The position numbers and the translations under genes were made by a program. 64,000 nucleotides of DNA from Streptomyces coffeae. Lineage in GTDB: Bacteria > Actinomycetota > Actinomycetes > Streptomycetales > Streptomycetaceae. The number at the start of each line of letters is the position of its first letter. Positions within the stretch are counted from its first letter, which is position 1. The stretch spans positions 1 through 64,000 of the forward strand of contig NZ_JAERRF010000001.1 in the NCBI RefSeq assembly GCF_016741875.1, read 5' to 3'. This document shows positions 9,201-17,731 of this stretch, one piece after another. Under the pieces are notes generated by a model that did no database searches, had not been told where the DNA came from, and saw nothing but the letters and a program-made list of their open reading frames with translations.

Positions 9201-9220
9201 GATGTGAGGTGCTTCACATC
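9201..9220. promoter_or_regulatory. perfect Crp-like palindrome
   Basis: GATGTGA-N6-TCACATC, with perfect seven-base arms, matches the TGTGA-N6-TCACA pattern of Crp-family proteins. It begins 15 bp after the ECF41 sigma stop codon and lies about 80 bp upstream of the oxidoreductase start. A Crp gene is present at 58289-58963. Confidence 0.55.
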
Positions 9221-9298
9221 GCGCTTCTGTCAGGAAATGGCGGGCCGCCCGGTTCAAGGGGCGGACCCGCCGAACTCGCCCACGACAGGAGCCAGGAA

Positions 9299-10498
9299 AT
9301 GCAGCACCGCATCGTCGTCCTCGGAGCCGGATACACCGGAGCCACCGCGGCCGGGCGCCTCGCCAAGCGGCTGCACCGCCAAGACGTCGCCATCACCCTC
9401 GTCAACGCCGAGCCCGACTTCGTCGAGCGCGTCCGGCTGCACCAGCTCGCGGCCGGCCAGGACCTCGAACCCCGGCCCCTGAGCGAGATGTTCGCGGGAA
9501 CCGGTGTCGAACTGCGGCTCACCGCGGTCACCGCTGTCGACGCCGACCGCAGGACCGTCACGGTCGCCGACGCGAACGACGCCGGGGAACTGGTCTACGA
9601 CACCCTCGTGTACGCCCTCGGCAGCGGCTGGAACGACCAGGGTGTCCCCGGCACCGCCGAGCACGCCCACGACATCGCCGGCCGCCCCGGAGCACTCCGG
9701 CTGCGCGAGCGCCTGGCCCGCCTGGACACCGGCGCGCCCGTGGTCGTGGTCGGCGGCGGTCTCACCGGTCTCGAGGCCGCGACCGAGATCGCCGAGTCCT
9801 GCCCCGACCTCGACGTCGCCCTCGCCGCCCGCGGCGGCCTCGGCGACTGGCTCTCCCCCAAGGGCCGCCGCCACCTGCGCAAGGTCTTCGACAACCTCGG
9901 CATCACCGCACACGAGCACACCGCGGTCACCGCCGTCGAGGCCGACCACGTCACCACGGCCGACGGCACCTCCCTCCCGGCCGCGGTCACCGTGTGGACC
10001 ACGGGCTTCGCCGTCCACCCGATCGCGAAGGCCACGACCCTGGAGACCACCGACACCGGCCAGATCGTCGTCGACGGCACCATGCGCTCGGTCTCGCACC
10101 CGGACGTGTACGCCATCGGCGACGCGGCCATGGCCATGGGGCCCGGGGGCAAGCCGCTGCGCATGTCGTGCGCCACGGGTGTCCCCATGGCCTGGCAGGC
10201 CGCCGACACGATCGCCGCGCGCCTGACCGGAGGCAAGCTCCCGAACGTGCCGCTCCGCTACTTCAACCAGTGCATCTCGCTGGGCCGCAAGGAAGGGCTG
10301 ATCCAGTACGTCACCGCGGACGACCGCGCCCGCGGGGCGGCCCTGACCGGACGTCTCGCCGCCGTCTACAAGGAACTGATCTGCAAGGGCGCGGCCTGGG
10401 GCGTGGCCAACCCCACGATCGGCCTCCCCACCCGACGCCGCCGCGTCGTGCACCAGCCGACCCGGGCGGCGGCCCCGGCGGCCAAGACCCCGGCCTGA
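9299..10498 (+). CDS. NAD(P)/FAD-dependent oxidoreductase (NDH-2/ferredoxin reductase-like)
   Basis: 399 residues. The N-terminal FAD dinucleotide site is IVVLGAGYTGATAA; the NAD(P) site VVVVGGGLTGLEAATE lies near residue 150; the second FAD motif PDVYAIGDAAMAMG is near residue 270. The layout matches single-subunit NADH dehydrogenase-like pyridine nucleotide-disulfide oxidoreductases. The ATG at 9299 is preceded by CAGGAGCCAGGAA. It lies directly behind the ECF41 sigma gene and is its likeliest target, although no clear TGTCACA/CGTC promoter was found. Confidence 0.88.
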   Translation: MQHRIVVLGAGYTGATAAGRLAKRLHRQDVAITLVNAEPDFVERVRLHQLAAGQDLEPRPLSEMFAGTGVELRLTAVTAVDADRRTVTVADANDAGELVYDTLVYALGSGWNDQGVPGTAEHAHDIAGRPGALRLRERLARLDTGAPVVVVGGGLTGLEAATEIAESCPDLDVALAARGGLGDWLSPKGRRHLRKVFDNLGITAHEHTAVTAVEADHVTTADGTSLPAAVTVWTTGFAVHPIAKATTLETTDTGQIVVDGTMRSVSHPDVYAIGDAAMAMGPGGKPLRMSCATGVPMAWQAADTIAARLTGGKLPNVPLRYFNQCISLGRKEGLIQYVTADDRARGAALTGRLAAVYKELICKGAAWGVANPTIGLPTRRRRVVHQPTRAAAPAAKTPA

Positions 10499-10543
10499 CG
10501 CTCGCTGCTCCGGAGGCGACGGGGGCGACGGGGGCGGAAGGTG

Positions 10544-10588
10544 ACGAAGGGCCCGACCGCTCAGCGGCCGGGCCCTTCGCTCGCCCTG
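10544..10588. terminator. hairpin terminator, near-copy of the tRNA-Ser terminator
   Basis: CGAAGGGCCCGACCGCT pairs with a matching GC-rich arm ending in CCCTTCG. The 45-bp block is 41/45 identical to 12593-12637 downstream of tRNA-Ser and lies in the same orientation. It can terminate the oxidoreductase transcript; the duplication also brackets the decayed island. Confidence 0.7.
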
Positions 10589-11183
10589 CTGGGTGGTGCA
10601 CCGATCGCATTCCAACTCTGGTGGTGGGGTGATGGGTCGAGGCTCTGGGCGTTCACCTGTGTTCACCGAAGGTCGGTCACCGACGTGGGCACGGTCCAGG
10701 GTCTCGTCTGAACGCTTTCTCCTCGTGCGTCGCCCTGCGGACAGGTATTTCGCTCCCTCTTGTCGTGCCTTCCCCTACGGGCGTGTCCCGGTCTCCCATG
10801 GTGGTTTGGGATCGAGTCCTTGCATCCCCTCGCCGATATCGTGCCGGTGCAGCTTCTGCTGAAGACGGCGGTTGACCGTGCGAGTTGCAGTGAGTATGGC
10901 ACCTTGGGTAAGTCCCAGCAGCCCACAACGGGGCTCTGGTTCCCCAACCCATTCGTGGAGAGCATCAGCAGCGAGCGCAGGAGAAGTTGGTCCGGAGAAG
11001 GGCGGCCATCTCCTCTGCGGCCTGCGCCCGCCCCAGTGGCTGAATTGCAGAGTGGCGAGCTTGGAGCCATGTCTCGGGCGTCAGCAGCGAATGGGGCTGG
11101 CGGTATCTATGGCCCCCGCGAACCCGACATCGTGGTGCGGGATATCGCGGAGGCCATCGGCGCTCCATGGGAGCTGGTAGCCT
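10589..11183. other. stretch without a supportable gene (decayed island, left part)
   Basis: Noticeably lower in GC than the flanks, with short open frames in all phases and no ribosome site or family motif that I trust. The best fragment, encoded at about 11070-11180 on the plus strand, contains DIVVRDIAEAIGAPWELVA, which looks protein-like but was not identified. I read this as eroded accessory DNA. Confidence 0.5.
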
Positions 11184-11516
11184 TTACCAGATCTCAATCC
11201 GCGTCATATGTCCATTGTTATCGATGTTGCGACGTACCTGATTCTTGCCCATGGTGGTCTCGATGCCGTCCGACGTGAATTTGACATTGTTCTTCCCTGA
11301 ATACACGCGGTTCACGTCGTAGATGTTGACGTCCAGAGAGCCCGCGTTGGCGAAGCACACGTCGGGGTCGCCTGAGTGCAGCTTCGTAATCCAGACGAAG
11401 CCGTTGTCGGTGCAGTCCACACGGCCGATTGCCGATGCCGAGCTCATGGGGATGACCGCGGACAGAGCTACCGCGGCGGCGGCAGTGGCCACAACTCGCT
11501 TGAGCAGGTGCTTCAT
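11184..11516 (-). CDS. small secreted beta/gamma-crystallin-like protein
   Basis: 110 residues. Residues 1-29 are a signal peptide (basic MKHLLKRV start, alanine-rich core, SASA cleavage region). The mature part of about 80 residues contains VDCTDNGFVWI and a C-terminal half rich in N, D, V and I. This resembles the single-domain Streptomyces beta/gamma-crystallin proteins, which include a killer-toxin-like member; the assignment is from general resemblance. The ATG at 11516 has a strong GGAGGG seven bases upstream, better than the start at 11543. It stops with TAA and is A/T-richer than its neighbours, consistent with transfer. It is the only intact gene I see in the tRNA-Ser island. Confidence 0.7.
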   Translation of the reverse strand: MKHLLKRVVATAAAAVALSAVIPMSSASAIGRVDCTDNGFVWITKLHSGDPDVCFANAGSLDVNIYDVNRVYSGKNNVKFTSDGIETTMGKNQVRRNIDNNGHMTRIEIW

Positions 11517-11700
11517 TGAGCGCCCTCCTATGTATCTGGTCAATTGGGCGTTCCGAGGCTAGCTGTGTATTTCCGTTCCCATGGCTCAGCACGTGCTGAT
11601 TGCGGGAGGTTCTTGGGAAACTCCTAGGAACGGATATTGGGCTCTGCCTGGCCGTGTATGGTCCGCGGAGTGGGGAGGCAGGCTCGGTGGTGCCCATCGG

Positions 11701-11825
11701 GAGCCAACCATCCGCATCGCCGACGCCGGAGCCGCGGTACTCAACGAGATGGAGGCTTTCCACCGCCGCTTCAACGTCTTCCCCCGGGAAGCCGCCTACG
11801 TCCGTTCCTCAATTCCGGATACCGG
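11701..11825 (+). pseudogene. fragment resembling the N-terminal region of a plasmid/ICE primase- or helicase-type protein
   Basis: The plus-strand frame encodes DAGAAVLNEMEAFHRRFNVF followed by PREAAYV. That resembles segments near the start of DUF3631/replication-type proteins of actinomycete integrative elements, where a LLDEV-x-FHxRF-x-x-FP pattern occurs. No start codon with a ribosome site precedes it and the similarity stops after about 40 codons. Called from pattern memory only. Confidence 0.3.
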
Positions 11826-11942
11826 CGCGGCGCCAAGTCCCGCGCTGCTTAGGCCACGGCTCCGACCAGAAAGCAGGCTGATTCGACTCGTTCTGCGCTG
11901 TAGCCATGGCTGGCCTCTCCGCCCGCCTCGGCTCGCCCCGAA

Positions 11943-12270
11943 AGGCTGCGGGATGGACGGCCGGTGGAGTTCGCCGTCTCCTGCCTGCCGCTCGACCTTG
12001 CCAAGAACAGGCCCATCGCCGACCCCAACGCCCAGCCCCAGCGGCATCCACCCCTGGCTGGAGAAGACGGTGCACCGCCCGGACCACGTCGAGCAGGAGG
12101 TCCGGAGGCTCTCTCCGCAGGTAGTACGTGCCCTCCAACTCGCCGTCGGCGTGCCGGTGATCCGCCTCGTCCGGACCGCCTACGACACCGAAAGGCGCGC
12201 GGTCGAAGTCTGCGACACCGTGATGGCCGCTGACGCGTACGTCCTCGCCTGTGAGCTGCCCGCCGACTGA
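11943..12270 (+). pseudogene. frameshifted, truncated GntR-family regulator (UTRA domain)
   Basis: Two pieces of one UTRA effector domain lie in different frames. The first, at 11943 to about 12025, reads RDGRPVEFAVSCLPLDLA in one frame. The second, from about 12055 to 12270, continues in another frame with HRPDHVEQEV, LAVGVPVIRLVRTAYDTE and VCDTVMAADAYVLACELPAD before a TGA. The order matches the UTRA domain of KorSA-like GntR repressors of pSAM2-type elements. The DNA-binding half is missing, so the gene has lost its N-terminus and carries at least one frameshift. Confidence 0.65.
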
Positions 12271-12299
12271 GCGGTGAATGGGGCGTGAGAGTCGTCGCA

Positions 12300-12500
12300 T
12301 GAGGTCTCCGCGTACGGCGTCGACGATGTCTGCTCGTACTGGCCCACTGTCGTCCGCTGCTTCGGTGGCTCGGCGTCCTGGTGTCCTTCTCCTCCGCATC
12401 CCGTCAATGCGGTCGCAGCGACGACGGCCGCCAGGCCCAGCCGGACAGCACTTCCCCCGGCCGTCCCCGAGGCCGCGTACACCGTGCGGCGCTGGAGCAC
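12300..12500 (-). pseudogene. lipoprotein N-terminal fragment
   Basis: Starting at a GTG (12500) with AAGGGA about ten bases upstream, the frame encodes a twin-region leader ending in the lipobox LTGC (AAVVAATALTGCGG), followed by a hydrophilic EGHQDAEPPKQRTT segment. The frame stays open to 12180, but from about 12290 on it is antisense to the GntR remnant, so the real product was probably truncated at an element junction. The product is unknown. Confidence 0.35.
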
Positions 12501-12592
12501 GGGGCCGCTATCCCTTAGTGGTGTGGCTCACACCGCATCCGCGGAGGTCATCATCCGGGATCGGTCCCGCCGGCCGACAGAGACCGGATACG

Positions 12593-12637
12593 ACGAAGGG
12601 CCCGACCGCTGTGCGGTCGGGCCCTTCGTTCGCCCTG
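12593..12637 (-). terminator. tRNA-Ser terminator hairpin
   Basis: A 12-bp GC-rich stem (GAAGGGCCCGACCGC with its complement) lies ten bases beyond the 3' end of the minus-strand tRNA-Ser gene. Near-identical to 10544-10588. Confidence 0.75.
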
Positions 12638-12648
12638 GCGGGCGGAGG

Positions 12649-12733
12649 CGGAGGATACGAGATTCGAACTCGTGAGGGGTTGCCCCCAACACGCTTTCCA
12701 AGCGTGCGCCCTAGGCCTCTAGGCGAATCCTCC
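12649..12733 (-). tRNA. tRNA-Ser (anticodon GGA)
   Basis: 85 nt with a class II long variable arm (GTTGGGGGCAACCCC region). The acceptor stem GGAGGAT pairs with ATCCTCC. The anticodon stem CACGC/GCGTG encloses the loop TTGGAAA, giving anticodon GGA. The T arm has GAGTTCGAATCTC. The gene encodes CC but not the A of the 3' CCA. The decayed island lies immediately beyond its 3' end. Confidence 0.95.
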
Positions 12734-12802
12734 GCCGAGAACAATACAAGACCGGATGCCGTGCTCGCGAACTCGTTCCCACCCCGGTCCATCCGCTAGG
12801 GT

Positions 12803-12897
12803 GGGGGCCAGCCCCTCACGTGGCGCTATCTCACCGAACTCCCCCAGGGCCGGAAGGCAGCAAGGGTAAGTGAGCTCTGGCGGGTGCGTGGGGGGCC
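12803..12897 (+). ncRNA. ffs: signal recognition particle RNA (small bacterial type)
   Basis: The conserved SRP domain IV loop is visible: CAGGGCCGGAAGGCAGCAAG (12845-12864), flanked by long complementary arms that close GGGGGCCAGCCCC with the GGGGGGCCC near 12897. A TAGGGT -10 box at 12797-12802 precedes it. Location just upstream of dnaX is the usual Streptomyces arrangement. The exact ends are approximate. Confidence 0.92.
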
Positions 12898-12967
12898 CTT
12901 GCGTTGGTGGGGGCGGTGGAGGAGCGGGCGGCTTCGGTTGTCGGTGGGCACCGATATCGTCGTAAGC

Positions 12968-15442
12968 GTGTCGTCCCTCGCGCTGTACCGCCGCTACCGC
13001 CCCGAGACCTTCGCGGAGGTCATCGGGCAGGAGCATGTCACCGGCCCGTTGCAGCAGGCGCTGCGCAACAACCGGGTCAATCACGCGTATCTGTTCAGCG
13101 GTCCGCGGGGCTGCGGCAAGACGACCAGCGCGCGCATCCTGGCCCGCTGTCTGAACTGTGAGAAGGGGCCCACTCCGGCGCCGTGCGGGGAGTGCCAGTC
13201 GTGCCGGGATCTCGCGCGGAACGGTCCGGGGTCGATCGACGTCATCGAGATCGACGCCGCGTCCCACGGTGGTGTGGACGATGCGCGGGAGCTGCGTGAG
13301 AAGGCGTTCTTCGGTCCCGCGTCGAGTCGCTACAAGATCTACATCATCGACGAGGCCCACATGGTCACCTCGGCGGGGTTCAACGCCCTGCTGAAGGTGG
13401 TCGAGGAGCCCCCGGAGCATCTGAAGTTCATCTTCGCGACCACGGAGCCCGAGAAGGTCATCGGCACCATCCGGTCGCGTACCCATCACTACCCCTTCCG
13501 GCTCGTGCCGCCCGGGACGCTCCGCGACTACCTCGGGGAGGTCTGCGGGCGGGAGGCCATTCCGGTCGAGGACGGCGTGCTGCCGCTGGTGGTCCGGGCG
13601 GGCGCCGGGTCCGTACGGGACTCGATGTCGGTGATGGACCAGCTCCTCGCGGGCGCGGCTGACGACGGTGTGACCTACGCCATGGCCACCGCGCTGCTCG
13701 GCTATACGGACGGCTCGCTGTTGGACGCCATCGTCGACGCTTTCGCGGCGACGGACGGGGCGGCCGCCTTCGAGGTCGTCAACCGTGTGATCGAGGGGGG
13801 CAACGACCCGCGGCGCTTTGTCGCCGATCTGCTGGAGCGGCTGCGCGATCTGGTGATCCTCGCGGCCGTGCCGGACGCGGCGGAGAAGGGGCTCATCGAC
13901 GCCCCGGCCGATGTGGTCGAGCGGATGCAGGCGCAGGCCTCGGTCTTCGGCGGTGCCGAGCTGAGCCGCGCGGCCGACCTGGTCAATGAGGGGCTTACGG
14001 AGATGCGTGGCGCCACCTCGCCGCGGCTCCAGCTGGAGTTGATCTGTGCGCGGGTGCTGCTGCCCGCCGCCTTCGACGACGAGCGGTCGGTCCAGTCGCG
14101 GCTGGAGCGGCTGGAGCGGGGTGCCCTGGCGGGCGGCCTCGGTGGCTTCGGCGGTGGCGCTGGGATGGCCGGTGGCGGTGGTGCGAGCGCCGCGGCTTCG
14201 CCCGCGATGGGGTACGTACCGGGGCCGGATGCTCATGTTCCGGCGGATCCGTCGTCCGGTCCGGCGGGACCGGCAGGCCCCGCCGCCGCGCGTGCGGCGA
14301 TGGGCGGTCGGGGTCCCGCTCCGGACGCCCCCGTTTCCGGTGCTCCGGCTTCTGGTTCGGGGGAGCCGTCCGCACCCGCCGGAGGCGGCGGTGCCGGGGC
14401 CCGGCCCGGCGCATGGCCCGCCAACGCCCAGCAGCCCCCCGCGGCCGCGCCCACCGCGGCTCCCGAAAGCGGCGGCGGAGCGGCCCGGCCGGGAGCCTGG
14501 CCCACCGCCTCGGCGCCCGGTTCCGGCGGTGACCGGCCCGGCACGGATGCCGCGGGCGCGGGCCGTCAGCCCGGCGGCTGGCCCACGGCCGCCGCGGCCG
14601 GTGGCGCCCCGGCGGCCGGTGGCGCCCCGCCCGCACAGCCCACCAACCCCGCCCCGGCACCGGCGGCCCCCGCGCAGAACACACAGAGCGCGCAGAGCGC
14701 GCCGAACATGGCGCAGGGAGCCGTACAGGTGCGCCAGATGTGGCCGGACATCCTGGAGGCGGTCAAGAACCGCCGCCGCTTCACCTGGATCCTGCTGAGT
14801 CAGAACGCGACGGTGTCCGGATTCGACGGCACCACCCTCCAGCTCGGCTTCTCCAACGCCGGTGCGCGCGACAGCTTCGTCAGCGGCGGCAGTGAGGACG
14901 TGCTGCGGCAGGCCCTCAGCGACTCCATCGGTGTGCAGTGGCGGATCGAGTCCATCGTCGATCCTTCCGGCGGCGGCAGTGGTGGTGCCGGTGGTGCCGG
15001 GGGCGCGAGTGGCCCCGGCGGCCCGGGTGGCCCGGGCGGTTCCGGCGGCGGAGGCTCAGGTGGCTACGGCTCCGGTGGGGGCTACGGCGGTGGTTCCGGC
15101 AGCGGCTTCGGCGGATCTGGCGGTGGCGGCGCAGGTGGCTCAGGTAGCGCGGGTGGCGGTGGCGGCTTCGGCGGTGGCCAGTCCGCGGCGCCGTCGCAGC
15201 CCGCTCCCCGGCCGGCCGCCGCCCCCGCGCCCTCCGCGCCCGACCCCGCGCCGCGGCCCGGTGCCGGGGGTCCGCCCGCCGCGGCATCGGCGTACCGGGA
15301 GCCCGAGCCGCCGCCCATCTCGCCCGAGGACGACGTCCCGGCCGAGGACGATCCGGATCTGGACGACACTGCCCTGAGTGGCCATGACCTCATCGTGCGC
15401 GAGCTGGGCGCCACGGTTGTCGAAGAGATCGTGAACGAGTAG
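12968..15442 (+). CDS. dnaX: DNA polymerase III subunits gamma and tau
   Basis: 824 residues. The clamp-loader ATPase has Walker A GPRGCGKTT (about residue 44), a zinc module beginning CLNCEKGP and ending CGECQSC, Walker B IYIIDEAHM and sensor motif IRSRTHHYPF. After about residue 380 comes a long Gly/Pro/Ala-rich linker, then a tau-like domain (about 585-660, RQMWPDILEAVKNRRRFTW), and a glycine-repeat tail ending in an acidic segment. The GTG at 12968 starts SSLALYRRYRP, the conserved N-terminus; upstream in-frame sequence runs into the SRP RNA. No slippery heptamer for a short gamma form was noticed. Confidence 0.96.
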   Translation: MSSLALYRRYRPETFAEVIGQEHVTGPLQQALRNNRVNHAYLFSGPRGCGKTTSARILARCLNCEKGPTPAPCGECQSCRDLARNGPGSIDVIEIDAASHGGVDDARELREKAFFGPASSRYKIYIIDEAHMVTSAGFNALLKVVEEPPEHLKFIFATTEPEKVIGTIRSRTHHYPFRLVPPGTLRDYLGEVCGREAIPVEDGVLPLVVRAGAGSVRDSMSVMDQLLAGAADDGVTYAMATALLGYTDGSLLDAIVDAFAATDGAAAFEVVNRVIEGGNDPRRFVADLLERLRDLVILAAVPDAAEKGLIDAPADVVERMQAQASVFGGAELSRAADLVNEGLTEMRGATSPRLQLELICARVLLPAAFDDERSVQSRLERLERGALAGGLGGFGGGAGMAGGGGASAAASPAMGYVPGPDAHVPADPSSGPAGPAGPAAARAAMGGRGPAPDAPVSGAPASGSGEPSAPAGGGGAGARPGAWPANAQQPPAAAPTAAPESGGGAARPGAWPTASAPGSGGDRPGTDAAGAGRQPGGWPTAAAAGGAPAAGGAPPAQPTNPAPAPAAPAQNTQSAQSAPNMAQGAVQVRQMWPDILEAVKNRRRFTWILLSQNATVSGFDGTTLQLGFSNAGARDSFVSGGSEDVLRQALSDSIGVQWRIESIVDPSGGGSGGAGGAGGASGPGGPGGPGGSGGGGSGGYGSGGGYGGGSGSGFGGSGGGGAGGSGSAGGGGGFGGGQSAAPSQPAPRPAAAPAPSAPDPAPRPGAGGPPAAASAYREPEPPPISPEDDVPAEDDPDLDDTALSGHDLIVRELGATVVEEIVNE

Positions 15443-15954
15443 AGCCTGAGCACGTCCGGCCCCGCGTTCCCCTGCCGCACGACGCTCCCGCAGGGCTCAT
15501 GGGGCCCAGGTGCCGGCCCGCGCCCAGTCTCACCGCGGCCCGCGTCCGGCCCCCCTGCCCCACCGTGCCCGCTGCCGCGGGACTCCCCCGGTCTCGCCGT
15601 GAGACCGGGGCCGGCTCCGGCGTGAGCCCATCAGGTGTGCCCGCCCCGTTGGACCCGCTGCCGGCGCGGGCCCGGTCACACGACGGCGCGCCGCCCGCGT
15701 CTGCCCGTCAGGGCTCCACCGCGGGCTACCGTGCGCCCCCGCTGTCCGCCTCGCCATGCGCCCCGCGCCCCCGCTGCCACGTCTCCTCCCCGCCCCGCCA
15801 GGGCTCACTCCACGGGCTCACTCCACCTCGCCGTCGCGTATGACCCGGACCCGTAGCCTCCTCCGTACGGCGTAGAGCGAGGTGTCCTCCGAGCACGTAG
15901 GCTCGGGCTATCGAAGGAACGACAGAACGACCGTCGACAGCCAGGAGCGAAGTC
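15443..15954. other. 512-bp intergenic region, dnaX to ybaB
   Basis: No gene seen. It contains a perfect 10-bp inverted repeat with a five-base loop at 15586-15610 (CCCCGGTCTC/GAGACCGGGG), a probable terminator, and near 15890 a promoter-like stretch ahead of the YbaB gene. Confidence 0.5.
15586..15610. terminator. hairpin terminator after dnaX
   Basis: Perfect 10-bp stem CCCCGGTCTC/GAGACCGGGG with loop GCCGT, 145 bp beyond the dnaX stop. No T tract, as usual for this GC-rich genus. Confidence 0.6.
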
Positions 15955-16290
15955 GTGATCCCCGGTGGTGGCCAGCCGAACATGCAGCAGTTGCTGCAGC
16001 AGGCTCAGAAGATGCAGCAGGATCTCGCCGCGGCCCAGGAGGAACTGGCCCGGACCCCCGTCGAGGGCTCCTCGGGCGGTGGCCTGGTGAAGGCGACGGT
16101 GACCGGGGCCGGTGAGCTCCAGGGCCTGGTCATCGATCCCAAGGCCGTGGATCCTGAGGACACGGAGACCCTCGCGGACCTCGTCGTCGCGGCCGTCCGC
16201 GACGCGAACCACGCCGCGCAGGAGCTCCAGCAGCAGAAGCTCGGCCCGCTGGCCCAGGGGCTGGGCGGCATGCCGGGCCTCCCCTTCTGA
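15955..16290 (+). CDS. ybaB: YbaB/EbfC family nucleoid-associated protein
   Basis: 111 residues. Starts with a coiled-coil helix rich in glutamine ([20 protein letters not shown]), then the family core [20 protein letters not shown] and [13 protein letters not shown]. These small dimers bind DNA and are encoded between dnaX and recR in most bacteria, as here. The GTG at 15955 follows CAGGAGCGAAGTC. Confidence 0.92.
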   Translation: MIPGGGQPNMQQLLQQAQKMQQDLAAAQEELARTPVEGSSGGGLVKATVTGAGELQGLVIDPKAVDPEDTETLADLVVAAVRDANHAAQELQQQKLGPLAQGLGGMPGLPF

Positions 16291-16470
16291 GGCTGCGGGA
16301 ACCTCTTCTCCGGAGGCGCACGGTGTCTCCGGGGCGGACGGCGTCTTCGGGGGTGGCGACTCGGGGCGGCTCGGGGTGCCTTCGGGGCCTGACGGCTCCG
16401 GTCGGGCAGCGAAACCGAATATTCATGTGAAGTACAGCCACCGCGCGTCGGCGCGAGATTGGATGAAGGC

Positions 16471-17070
16471 GTGTACGAGGGCGTGGTCCAGGACCTCATC
16501 GACGAGTTGGGCAGGCTGCCCGGCGTCGGTCCCAAGAGCGCGCAGCGGATCGCCTTCCACATCCTTCAGTCCGAGCCGACCGACGTCCGCCGCCTCGCTC
16601 ATGCGCTGACCGAGGTCAAGGAAAAGGTGCGGTTCTGCGCGGTGTGCGGGAACGTCGCCGAGGCCGAGCAGTGCCGGGTCTGCCAGGACCCGCGCCGCGA
16701 CCCGGCGGTCATCTGCGTGGTCGAGGAGCCGAAGGATGTGGTGGCGATCGAGCGGACCCGCGAGTTCCGCGGTCGTTACCACGTACTCGGCGGAGCGATC
16801 AGCCCGATCGAGGGCGTGGGCCCGGACGATCTGCGGATCAGGGAGCTGCTGGCCCGGCTCGCGGACGGGACGGTCACCGAACTCATCCTGGCCACCGATC
16901 CGAACCTGGAGGGCGAAGCCACCGCCACGTACCTCGCGCGCATGGTCAAACCCATGGGTTTGAAGGTCACACGTCTGGCCAGTGGTCTCCCAGTCGGGGG
17001 AGACCTGGAGTACGCCGACGAGGTCACGCTGGGTCGTGCCTTCGAAGGGAGAAGACTTCTCGATGTCTGA
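16471..17070 (+). CDS. recR: recombination protein RecR
   Basis: 199 residues. The helix-hairpin-helix [17 protein letters not shown] at the N-terminus, the four-cysteine zinc module (CAVCGN ... CRVC, about residues 54-69) and the Toprim domain ([14 protein letters not shown]) are all present. With RecF and RecO it loads RecA at gaps. The GTG at 16471 (VYEGVVQDL) is chosen to match the usual N-terminus; a TTG twelve bases earlier is also open. The stop overlaps the next gene by 8 bp. Confidence 0.95.
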   Translation: MYEGVVQDLIDELGRLPGVGPKSAQRIAFHILQSEPTDVRRLAHALTEVKEKVRFCAVCGNVAEAEQCRVCQDPRRDPAVICVVEEPKDVVAIERTREFRGRYHVLGGAISPIEGVGPDDLRIRELLARLADGTVTELILATDPNLEGEATATYLARMVKPMGLKVTRLASGLPVGGDLEYADEVTLGRAFEGRRLLDV

Positions 17071-17731
17071 CGCAACGCTGCACGACGCCCACCCGGATCC
17101 GGACGACTTCGCGGTCCAGATCGCCGACCAGATCGAGAGTTTCATCGTCGCGGTCACCGAAGTCGCCAAGGGCGACGAACCGGACAGCGCTGTGCCGTTC
17201 CTGCTGCTCGAACTGTCCCAGCTGCTGCTGGCGGGCGGGCGGCTCGGGGCGCACGAGGACTTCGTCCCGGACGAGCGGTACGAGCCGGACGTCGGCCCGG
17301 AGCCGGACGTCGACGAGCTGCGGGAGCGGTTCGCCCAGCTGCTGGAGCCGGTCGACGTCTACTCGGAGGTCTTCGACCCGTACGTTCCGCGCGCCGAGCC
17401 CGTCGCCAGCCGGATCTCCGACGACCTGGCCGGGATCATCACCGATCTGCGGCACGGAATGGCCCACTACCGCGAGGGGCGGATCAGCGAGGCGCTGTGG
17501 TGGTGGCAGTTCTCGTACCTGTCCAACTGGGGAACGATGGCCTCCGCCGCGCTGCGCGCCCTCCAGTCGCTGGTTGCGCACGTCCGGCTGGACAGCCCGC
17601 TCGACGAGCTGGACGGGCTGGACACCGACAGCGGCGCCGCGGGCGGTGACGAGGAGCTCGCCGAGGAGGCCGGGCGGGTCATGGCGGCCGAGATCGCGGG
17701 GCCGCTCGGGATCCGCTCCGTCCAGCGCTGA
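17063..17731 (+). CDS. DUF5063 domain protein
   Basis: 222 residues, acidic and soluble. The central helical region ([20 protein letters not shown] near the start and [14 protein letters not shown] at about residue 150) matches the DUF5063 family that follows recR in Streptomyces. The function is unknown. The ATG at 17063 overlaps the end of recR, so the two are translationally linked; GGGAGAAG lies ahead of it. Confidence 0.85.
   Translation: MSDATLHDAHPDPDDFAVQIADQIESFIVAVTEVAKGDEPDSAVPFLLLELSQLLLAGGRLGAHEDFVPDERYEPDVGPEPDVDELRERFAQLLEPVDVYSEVFDPYVPRAEPVASRISDDLAGIITDLRHGMAHYREGRISEALWWWQFSYLSNWGTMASAALRALQSLVAHVRLDSPLDELDGLDTDSGAAGGDEELAEEAGRVMAAEIAGPLGIRSVQR

Noticed and set aside
9187..9298. 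ECF41 target promoter (TGTCACA with CGTC) before the oxidoreductase
   Set aside because: Only a partial TGTCAGG is present and no CGTC at the right distance, so the promoter is not listed.
12680..12760. Second attachment copy of the tRNA-Ser 3' end
   Set aside because: Only the terminator block is duplicated at 10544-10588; the bases after it do not match the tRNA 3' end, so a true att pair is not claimed.
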